Assembly: GCA_025360895.1 (NCBI GenBank)
Contig: JANYBF010000436.1
Span: forward strand, 1 to 6,434
DNA length: 6,434 bases
Reading direction: 5' to 3'
Source of the DNA: Verrucomicrobiota bacterium
GTDB lineage: Bacteria > Verrucomicrobiota > Verrucomicrobiia > Limisphaerales > JADLHS01
Shown: piece after piece, positions 1 through 6,231 of the stretch
Numbering within the stretch: the first letter of the stretch is position 1
Layout: every line of letters starts with the position of its first letter
The notes under the pieces: model-generated
Databases searched by the model: none
What the model saw: the letters and a program-made list of their open reading frames with translations, nothing else
What the model was told of the DNA's origin: nothing
Position numbers and translations under genes: made by a program

Positions 1-2249
1 GCCAGTTCGTTGGCGGCGATTATTTTTCCGCCCGTTTGGCGTGCGATGTTTTCGAGCAGCGCGCGATTTGGTTTCAATGACTTGAACTCCTCCGCAGCCG
101 GATCCGCCGACCAACCCGTTTGGGCGCGACCCACCTCAACCCCATCGGCATCGGTCACCACCGCTTCGGCCAAATAGCCGCCGGTCGTGCGCGGGACATA
201 CAGCGCTTCGTAAAGCCCGGCCTCCGTCAGCGCCGGCTCGGCGTTAAGCCGAACTTGGTTGGTATGGTTCGGCGAAGCCGGGGCATTCGTCGCCGTGGTG
301 GCAACCACCGGCGTCACCGTGATTCTCACCGTTGCATTATCCAAAGGTTGAAACTCCTTGTCCCGCGCCCGGACTTGCAACGACGTCGCCTGATTCGGGT
401 CATCCCGTTTCGCCTCCGCTACAAATTCGATGCGTTGCGGCACGTCGGCAATCAGCCAGCGAATCATCTGCCGCCACGCTTTGTCCTGATCGTGGCGCGT
501 GGTTTCATCGCGCAAGCCCCAGCGCCATAAATCACCAATCAACAGCGCGCCGACGCGGCCATTGCCGAAGCGTTGGGCTACGAGCGCCGGATATTTTCCG
601 CCACTTTCATCCTGCACTTCGGCGATGACACTCGCCCCGGGCTTCACGCCGCGTACACGGTTCAGCACCTGGAGCGCCGGCATTTCGGTGATTCGCGCCC
701 GTTCGCCGGCTTCCTTGTCGCGTAGTCGTGCCCACGGTTCCAGCCAGCCTTCGGGCGTGAGATTCAGCCGCAGATTCGCGAGCGGTTTCGTGTCGCCAAT
801 GTAATCAAGATAAACCGGCAGCATCTCACCGACCGGCGTGTGTTCGTATTTGCCTTGATGGAATGATTCCGCGCCGCCGAGCATGAGAAAACCGCCACCG
901 CGCTCGGATACAAATTTTTGCAACAACGACATCTGGTCGCGCGTGAAAAACTCCGCCTCGAGATCGTCGAGGATGATTGCCTGATATTTAAAGAGCGCAT
1001 CGGCGGTCTTGGGGAAACCGCCCGTGACGATATTCGTATCGCTGTCATTAGGCAGAAGCCATTTCAAAACCGGCTCATGGTAACCTTCCGTATCCTCGGT
1101 CGTCCGATCAAACCCACGAAACAGCGGATTGGCCGATTCCCCCGGACGACTGCGAAAATCCAGCCGGCCGAATCCCTTCTCGCGTTTGGCAATGCGGATC
1201 AAGCCAACCAACTCCACCTGATCGTCCTCCGCGAGCGCGCGGTTCAGAAATTTGAACTCCCAGTTGGGCCGCCCGCTGACGTAAAGAATCCGATACGGGC
1301 CTTTGCCGCGATCCACGGTGATGACGCGCGTGTTGTTCGCCAGCGTGGCTTCCGCGGACGTTTCCGGCTGCGCGAACTGGGCGAGTTCGTCTTTCGCCGA
1401 AACGCGCACCCGGTAGAACGAAATCCCACTTTTCTCCGGGCGCAATTGGAAGCGAAATGTGTCACTGTCGCGCGTGGCCCGCTGGTTCAATTCCTGAACC
1501 GCCTTGCCATTCTGGTCGAGCAATTGCGCCGTGATCATTCTGCCGCCGTAGCCGCCCGCGAGCACTTCGACCTGCACCGTGATCGGCTGGTCTTCAAACG
1601 CCGTTTGACTCACCGCGATCTTTTGAATGGCGACGTCGTTGATGGTGTCGTCGCGACCAAGGACGACCGGATAAACCGGTGGCAGACCGGTCACCTCCAG
1701 CTTTCCATCCGTCATATCGGTGGCGTTGCCATCCGTGAGCAGCAACACGCCCGCCAGCGGTTGACCCCGAAAGCGCTCGCCGATCGTACGCAACGCCGCG
1801 CCAATGGCCGAGGCGTGTCCGTCGAAGATGAGTTCGGAAAAATCCTTCGTGCTTTGCAGGCGCGAATCAAAAACATAGCGGCGCACTTGAAAATTCTTTT
1901 CCAGCTTGTACTGCCAGTTGCCAGGTTGGGGAGCGAGCAGCTTGGTAAGCATTACGCCCCGGGTCTTGGTTTCGCCCCGATCCTTGATGCCCATGCTCTG
2001 ACTGTTGTCCGCGACGACGGCGAGGAAATTCGCCCCCGGTCGCGCGCGTTGCGTACTCCAAAGCGGTTCAATCAAACAGGCGAGCAGCGCCGCCAGGCCA
2101 AGAAGTTTCAGGAACGCGCAAGCGGTGCGAAGTGTCTTGTCCGCCGGCGCACGAAGATAGGTCCAAGCCAGCAGTAGAATTGCGACGACGAGAAATCCGG
2201 TTGCCGGCAGCAACCATTCGCGCCCGGAGATGAGGATGGCGGCGAGCAT
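1..2249 (-). CDS. Membrane-anchored VWA / glutamine amidotransferase-like protein (3' end outside window)
   Basis: I translated this frame by hand: it is open from an ATG at 2249 to the window edge (749 codons, no stop). Two hydrophobic segments lie at about residues 12-30 and 43-60. A VWA domain follows, with a MIDAS-type DNSQS at 81-85, a likely third metal ligand at Ser147 in HASAIGAAL, and LLLTDGNATD near 169-178. After a beta-rich stretch comes a class-I glutamine-amidotransferase-like fold: RILYVSGRPNWEFKFL at 320-335, AIILDDLE at 424-431, ERGGGFLMLGGAESF at 449-463 and GNGRVGALLIGDLWRW at 562-577. I see no nucleophilic Cys at the expected elbow, so it is probably a structural or binding domain. 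The final part (about 600-749) is beta-rich; the usual C-terminal membrane segment is presumably beyond the edge. The ATG start fits because TM1 follows it directly, although no Shine-Dalgarno is visible. It is the third gene of a Bat-like operon. The family assignment is strong; the function is unknown. Confidence 0.9.
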   Translation of the reverse strand, partial: MLAAILISGREWLLPATGFLVVAILLLAWTYLRAPADKTLRTACAFLKLLGLAALLACLIEPLWSTQRARPGANFLAVVADNSQSMGIKDRGETKTRGVMLTKLLAPQPGNWQYKLEKNFQVRRYVFDSRLQSTKDFSELIFDGHASAIGAALRTIGERFRGQPLAGVLLLTDGNATDMTDGKLEVTGLPPVYPVVLGRDDTINDVAIQKIAVSQTAFEDQPITVQVEVLAGGYGGRMITAQLLDQNGKAVQELNQRATRDSDTFRFQLRPEKSGISFYRVRVSAKDELAQFAQPETSAEATLANNTRVITVDRGKGPYRILYVSGRPNWEFKFLNRALAEDDQVELVGLIRIAKREKGFGRLDFRSRPGESANPLFRGFDRTTEDTEGYHEPVLKWLLPNDSDTNIVTGGFPKTADALFKYQAIILDDLEAEFFTRDQMSLLQKFVSERGGGFLMLGGAESFHQGKYEHTPVGEMLPVYLDYIGDTKPLANLRLNLTPEGWLEPWARLRDKEAGERARITEMPALQVLNRVRGVKPGASVIAEVQDESGGKYPALVAQRFGNGRVGALLIGDLWRWGLRDETTRHDQDKAWRQMIRWLIADVPQRIEFVAEAKRDDPNQATSLQVRARDKEFQPLDNATVRITVTPVVATTATNAPASPNHTNQVRLNAEPALTEAGLYEALYVPRTTGGYLAEAVVTDADGVEVGRAQTGWSADPAAEEFKSLKPNRALLENIARQTGGKIIAANEL

Positions 2250-2255
2250 TTTTAA

Positions 2256-2334
2256 TTCGTAGCCGCCGACGTGAGGAGGCTCATTTGTTTTCCGGCGAAA
2301 TCAGTCAGAGCCTCCTCACGTCGGCTGCTACGAA
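2256..2334. repeat. Palindromic REPIN-like repeat, intergenic copy A
   Basis: The 27-nt arms at 2256-2282 and 2308-2334 are complementary at 26 of 27 positions, around a 25-nt centre. The left arm reads TTCGTAGCCGCC...GAGGAGGCTC and the right arm is its reverse complement with one mismatch. It fills 79 of the 100 bases between the DUF4175-like stop (2350) and the VWA start (2249). The inner ends of both arms carry GGCTC/GAGCC where the other two copies have GGCGGAT/ATCCGCC, so the two sides changed together and pairing was kept. The right end on the minus strand lies 6 nt before the ATG at 2249, where a ribosome binding site would be expected. There is no T-tract after the hairpin on the minus strand, so it is not a typical terminator; an effect on mRNA stability or polarity is possible. 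Confidence 0.9.
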
Positions 2335-2349
2335 AGTCGGTGTCGCACA

Positions 2350-5300
2350 TCACTTCACCCCTCCAGCATCCGTTGCATTGCCCGACTCACTCTTCCCCAG
2401 TTGCTCGTAATAGCGGCGGACGAGTTCGGAGTAGCGCTTCGGGACGGGGTCGCGGTCAATCGGTACGAGTGCCTCTTTCGACTCGCGGCGGGCAAGCTCC
2501 TCGCTCACCCGCGTCCGCAACTCGACCAACGGCCCGGCAATTTCCATTTTCACCAAATCCCACTTCGGTTCTTCGGAATGGCGCTTCAAATCCTGTCGGG
2601 CATTGCGGGCGCGATCAAGAATCCGCGCGGCTTCGGCCCGCAACTCGGGAACATCGAGCATCTCCTCCACGTCGCGCAAACGATCCGACCATTGCGTGTA
2701 TTCCGCACCGGTAATTGGGCCGCCCGCAAAACTGCCACCTGCCTCGCCCCCGACTTGATCGAGAAAGCTACCGCTGCCCCGTTGGCCGCCGTTTTGGCGA
2801 TTACCACCGCGTTGGCCAGCTTGATTCTCGGCTCCCGGTCCGGGATTGTTACCGTCAGGTTGTGGCTTTGCCGAAGCGCCCGGCTGGTTACTCTGGCCTG
2901 GTCCTGGCTGGTTGCCTTGTTGCCCTTGTCCGTTCTCCTTCGACTCGCTTTGCTGCCCTTGCCCTGCTTGGGCTTGGTCTTGCGTCTGCGACTGGTCATC
3001 ACCTTGCTGTGGTCTCTTGCGTCCGCTTTGAGCGTTGCCCTGTTGTTCGTAGCCGCCGACGTGAGGAGGCGGATTTGTTGACATAGCAAGTGATGAACGA
3101 TCCGCCTCCTCACGTCGGCGGCTACCAGCGCCATTTGTATTCGACTGCCGCTGCGCCTGAGCCAGTTCGCGCTCAAGTTGACGGCTCAGTTCATCGAGTT
3201 CATTGCGCGCAAGCCGTAAAGCCTCCGCGTCATCCCCTAGGACACTTCCGGCCGCGCGTTCGACCCCCGTCTTGAGATCGTTGATGCTGCGCCGGGCGCG
3301 TTGTTCAAGATTGTCGGCCTCGGCCGACAAGCCTTCGCGCAAAAGATCGGCACTCGCTTCCACGGCAGTTTTTCCCCCGCGCCGGCTTTCACGCAAATAC
3401 TGTTCAACGCCCTGGCGCAACCGGCCCTGCGTCAACAGGTCGTCGCTGGTATCCTGTAAATTCTTCGCATCGTCCTGCGTTGCCTTGCGCAATGTGTCGT
3501 ACAACTGGCGCGACAGCAGCGGTTCGACGGGCTCGGCTTTCTGAGTGACCTCGGTCGCGTGCTTCACCAGTTCGTCCATGCGCTTCTGTTGGTCGTCGAG
3601 TTGGGAGGCCAGTTCCTTGCGCTCGTCGGAATCGGTCAATGACTTTCGCGGCGTCGGTTCGGCGAGCGCGTCCAGCTTCTGGCCGATGTCTTCCTGCTTC
3701 TGCGAAAGCTCACGCGCCTGGCTGCGCAACTCGCGCATGTCGTCGGCGAACTGGCTCGAGCTTTGTTTGCGGAAATCATCGCGCATCTGTTGCAAATCCC
3801 GCTGGGCGTGCGTGCCCGCCGACAATGCCTGCGAAACTTCGCCGCGCTCCATCGCTTCGGAGGCGCGCTGCACCTCATCGCGGGTCTGGTCAAGCTGCTG
3901 TCGCGCCTCGCTCATTTGCGACTGGTTCTCCGGACGCTCCATGCGCTGACGCAACTCGTCCACGTCGGCCAGCGTTTGTTGCTGTTCCTCCTGAAGCCGT
4001 TTGAGTCGCTGCCGCAGTTCCTCACGCTCCGCCGCGGTCTTCGCTTCCTGCAATGCCGCCTGCAATTCCTTGAGCCGTTCGTTCACGTCCTGCTGGCGTT
4101 GGGCGAGTTCCTTCAAGCGATTGAATGCCTGCAACTGTTCGCGCTGTTGCGGATTCTGCGGTGGGGCGGCCTGACGCTCAGTTTCGTAGCGGTTCTGCGA
4201 CTGCCGCAAATTGAGTTGATCGAGCTGCCGTTGCGCCCGCTGACCGCGACTACTTTGGCCACTTTGACCGCGCTGGGCCTGGGACACTTGAATTTCGCGC
4301 GCGGCCAACCGCAGCAAAGCCTGATACGCCGATTGCTCGGCGGCCAAGGCGGGGAGCAATGCCTTGGGCGAATTGTCGTCCGTCGTGCGGGTGAGTTGCT
4401 CAACGACTTTCGCCATTGCCGTTTCCACTGTTTGGAGCAACGCCTTCGCGCGCGGATCGTCTTGTTGCTCCATGCGGCCGCGCACCTGTTCCAGCGCTTT
4501 CACCTGCGACTCTTTCACCGTCGCCGCGTCCGGTTTGAAATTCGCGGTCGGCGTTTTGCCGGTCTCGCGACGTTGAAGATTCCACGTCGCGGCGAGGATC
4601 TGTTTTTGCAACTCGGCCAATTTCTCGGCATCGTTCTGACCTTGCTGGCCCTGCTGCGGTGGTTGCTGATTCGGGTCTTGGGCCTGGCCTTCGCGGAAAA
4701 TCTCCTCGAACGGGCGCACCTCGGCGAAAAACATGTCGCTCGTGGTCCGGCGCAGCTGGCCGTCCGGGCCGATGTCGTCCGCCCAGAGGTAATAACTCAA
4801 CAACTCGTCCACGTGCGCACCAAGACTTTCAAGTGGCACGAGATGGTCAAACGTCCGCTTCTCGTGTGGCCCGGCGGAATTGCCAAGCTCGACGAACTTT
4901 GTTTCCTGTCCGGCGAGATTGTAAGCAAAACCGTAACCCTTGAGACCGAAGTCATCCGAGGCTTCCGCTTTGAATGCGATTTCCTCCAATGCCGAAACGC
5001 GCTGATCCCCTTTCGGAAACGCAAACTTAAGCTCCGGCGCGCGATTGGTCAGCACATCAAGGACGAACAGCGGTGGCACCCTGTTCGTGCGGCCCACGTC
5101 ATCCACGAGGATGAGTTCGTAACGCCCACTGGTTTCCAGTTTGATGTTGGAGACATAGACGCCGGGCCGATTCGTATCCGCAAACAGCGTGTAGCCAACG
5201 ACATGAGGAGGCGGATTGGGTTGCGCCAAATTGTTCGAACCATCCGCCTCCTCACGTCGGCGGCTAGGAACTTCGACAAGCGTGGCAGACTTGACCGGTT

Positions 5301-6231
5301 TGTTCAGATGAAACGTGTAATCGAGCGCGCTGCCTTCGACGGCGCTGACGCGTCGGGTGTCTTCAATCGTTTTCTCCGGCAGGCCGGTGTATTCGGGGAA
5401 CGTGACTTTGGCATCGGCGCGTTCAAGGCGCGGAAACTCGAAAGTTGTGACTTTGAAATCGCGCGTGCGCTCACCGCCATATTCGACACGGTAGGTCAGT
5501 TCGCCTTTAATGTCGGGCAGGCTCGTGCCGAAAACGGGATCATCGAGATTTTTCGCGAGCGGAATACGTCGCTCGGGTTCGTTCGCGGGCCGGACAACCA
5601 GCACGGCTTCCACCGGCACTTTGCCCTGAAACTTCGCGAGCACGACAAGACTGCTACCTTTCTCCACACTCGTATCACCAGGCGTCACGGCGACTTCGCG
5701 ATTCATCATGGTGAGGATCGTCACGCGCGGCGGAGCGGCTTGATACAGTGCGAGCATCACAACCACCAGCAGCGCCAACGCGGCGGCATTGCCGAGTTGT
5801 GCCCGGCGCAGATTCCTGGCTGTGCGTTTCCACCACGCCCCGCGCCGGTCCTCCGCGAGCGCCTCGCGGATGACGCGGTCCTGGAGATAGTTCAGTTCCT
5901 GCGTGGCCGCATCCGGCTGTTGCTCGATGGCAGTCAGCAGTAACGCGTGCAGCTTGGGATTCTCCGCCTCGATGTTGCGCACGATGGTTTGAAAATCCAG
6001 CGGCGTCCGTTTGCTTCGCCTCCGGACGTTGAACGTCCACCCTAACGTCGTGCCGAGCAGAAACAGGAATAACCAAGGTGAAATCCATCCGCTGACGCGG
6101 TGGATCAAAATGAAGAACACGCCCACGCCCGCTGCCGCCAGCCAGCCGCGCGTCAGGGTGCGCAACATCTGCCATCGCCGATGATTGCGCGCGACTGGTT
6201 TAAGATGAATTTGCAGGAGGCGATCAATCAT
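2350..6231 (-). CDS. DUF4175-like large membrane protein with coiled coil, carrying two in-frame palindromic-repeat inserts
   Basis: The product has 1293 residues. Membrane segments lie at about 30-48, 50-68 and 147-164. A beta-rich extracytoplasmic part (about 170-505) includes FPEYTGLPEK at 278-287, SGRYELILVDDVGRTN at 368-383 and DMFFAEVRPFEEIFREG at 499-515. A Q-rich spacer (516-535) leads into a long, highly charged, Gln-rich coiled coil to about 1030. A Q/N/G/P-rich linker (about 1061-1155) follows, then a helical conserved tail (about 1172-1280) ending near YSELVRRYYEQLGKSE. This architecture is that of DUF4175-type proteins found beside BatA-like and VWA genes in Verrucomicrobiota and Planctomycetota; their biochemical role is unknown. 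The ATG start overlaps the upstream stop (ATGA), suggesting translational coupling; only a weak GAAG lies 7 nt upstream. Residues 323-347 and 1037-1061 are encoded by two copies of a palindromic repeat and are probably not ancestral. The frame is otherwise intact, so I do not call it a pseudogene. Confidence 0.88.
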   Translation of the reverse strand: MIDRLLQIHLKPVARNHRRWQMLRTLTRGWLAAAGVGVFFILIHRVSGWISPWLFLFLLGTTLGWTFNVRRRSKRTPLDFQTIVRNIEAENPKLHALLLTAIEQQPDAATQELNYLQDRVIREALAEDRRGAWWKRTARNLRRAQLGNAAALALLVVVMLALYQAAPPRVTILTMMNREVAVTPGDTSVEKGSSLVVLAKFQGKVPVEAVLVVRPANEPERRIPLAKNLDDPVFGTSLPDIKGELTYRVEYGGERTRDFKVTTFEFPRLERADAKVTFPEYTGLPEKTIEDTRRVSAVEGSALDYTFHLNKPVKSATLVEVPSRRREEADGSNNLAQPNPPPHVVGYTLFADTNRPGVYVSNIKLETSGRYELILVDDVGRTNRVPPLFVLDVLTNRAPELKFAFPKGDQRVSALEEIAFKAEASDDFGLKGYGFAYNLAGQETKFVELGNSAGPHEKRTFDHLVPLESLGAHVDELLSYYLWADDIGPDGQLRRTTSDMFFAEVRPFEEIFREGQAQDPNQQPPQQGQQGQNDAEKLAELQKQILAATWNLQRRETGKTPTANFKPDAATVKESQVKALEQVRGRMEQQDDPRAKALLQTVETAMAKVVEQLTRTTDDNSPKALLPALAAEQSAYQALLRLAAREIQVSQAQRGQSGQSSRGQRAQRQLDQLNLRQSQNRYETERQAAPPQNPQQREQLQAFNRLKELAQRQQDVNERLKELQAALQEAKTAAEREELRQRLKRLQEEQQQTLADVDELRQRMERPENQSQMSEARQQLDQTRDEVQRASEAMERGEVSQALSAGTHAQRDLQQMRDDFRKQSSSQFADDMRELRSQARELSQKQEDIGQKLDALAEPTPRKSLTDSDERKELASQLDDQQKRMDELVKHATEVTQKAEPVEPLLSRQLYDTLRKATQDDAKNLQDTSDDLLTQGRLRQGVEQYLRESRRGGKTAVEASADLLREGLSAEADNLEQRARRSINDLKTGVERAAGSVLGDDAEALRLARNELDELSRQLERELAQAQRQSNTNGAGSRRREEADRSSLAMSTNPPPHVGGYEQQGNAQSGRKRPQQGDDQSQTQDQAQAGQGQQSESKENGQGQQGNQPGPGQSNQPGASAKPQPDGNNPGPGAENQAGQRGGNRQNGGQRGSGSFLDQVGGEAGGSFAGGPITGAEYTQWSDRLRDVEEMLDVPELRAEAARILDRARNARQDLKRHSEEPKWDLVKMEIAGPLVELRTRVSEELARRESKEALVPIDRDPVPKRYSELVRRYYEQLGKSESGNATDAGGVK
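2767..3051 (-). other. Low-complexity Q/N/G/P-rich linker inside the DUF4175-like protein
   Basis: This stretch encodes about residues 1061-1155 of the large protein. It is dominated by Gln, Gly, Asn, Pro and Ser, with repeated short words such as GQGQQ, QPGPGQ and NGGQRG. It has no hydrophobic core and should be disordered. It separates the coiled coil from the conserved helical tail. The palindromic repeat copy B abuts its N-terminal side, which is a site likely to tolerate insertions. Confidence 0.75.
3049..3125. repeat. Palindromic REPIN-like repeat, in-frame coding copy B
   Basis: Two perfect 26-nt inverted arms (3049-3074 and 3100-3125) flank a 25-nt centre. The left arm begins GTAGCCGCCGACG and ends GGAGGCGGAT. 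Each arm can itself fold, with CCGCC pairing to GGCGG after the leading GTAG, which is the layout of a REP unit. The copy lies inside the DUF4175-like gene. In the gene's frame it encodes residues 1037-1061: SRRREEAD, then RSSLAMST, then NPPPHVGGY. It sits between the coiled coil (ending about 1030) and the Gln-rich linker. The outer left flank TTC is shared with copy A. Confidence 0.93.
5191..5267. repeat. Palindromic REPIN-like repeat, in-frame coding copy C
   Basis: The 26-nt arms at 5191-5216 and 5242-5267 match at 22 of 26 positions around a 25-nt centre, so this copy has the same 77-nt total as copy B. The left arm (GTAGCCAACGACATG...) carries three substitutions relative to copy B, and the right arm has lost its terminal C (CTAG instead of CTAC). 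It lies in the DUF4175-like gene and encodes residues 323-347: SRRREEAD, then GSNNLAQP, then NPPPHVVGY. It interrupts the extracytoplasmic beta-rich region between SATLVEV and TLFADTNRPG, most likely in a loop between two strands. Its greater divergence suggests it is older than copy B, or that selection has reshaped it as protein. Confidence 0.9.
6228..6231 (-). promoter_or_regulatory. ATGA stop/start overlap (probable translational coupling)
   Basis: On the minus strand the sequence ATGA contains the start codon of the DUF4175-like gene (6231-6229) and the TGA stop of the BatA-like gene (6230-6228). No strong Shine-Dalgarno precedes it. Ribosomes finishing the upstream gene would be well placed to reinitiate. 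This supports co-transcription and matched expression of the two membrane proteins. Confidence 0.7.

Noticed and set aside
918..2177. 419-codon open frame on the plus strand
   Set aside because: It is codon-aligned antisense of the VWA gene, whose minus-strand translation shows membrane segments, a MIDAS motif and an amidotransferase-like fold. This is a shadow caused by codon bias.
2252..2284. Ten-codon minus-strand mini-ORF (MSLLTSAATN) ending 2 nt before the ATG at 2249, a possible leader peptide
   Set aside because: It lies almost wholly in the palindromic arm, has no ribosome binding site, and its peptide is simply another frame of the repeat.
2256..2334. Intrinsic transcription terminator between the second and third genes
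   Set aside because: The stem is strong, but the minus strand after it reads TTAAAA into the start codon with no U-tract, and the genes on both sides look like one operon. The same palindrome also occurs inside coding sequence.
2256..5267. CRISPR array
   Set aside because: The repeats are inverted-arm palindromes about 0.7 and 2 kb apart, not direct repeats with regular spacers.
3763..5943. 726-codon open frame on the plus strand
   Set aside because: It is exactly codon-aligned antisense to the DUF4175-like gene and stays open because that gene rarely uses TTA, CTA or TCA codons. The translation is rich in Arg, Leu and Phe without any recognisable domain, while the minus strand gives a coherent family protein.
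2350..6231. Pseudogene caused by repeat insertion
   Set aside because: Both inserted repeats keep the frame, no internal stop occurs, and conserved segments continue on both sides up to the family's usual C-terminal tail.
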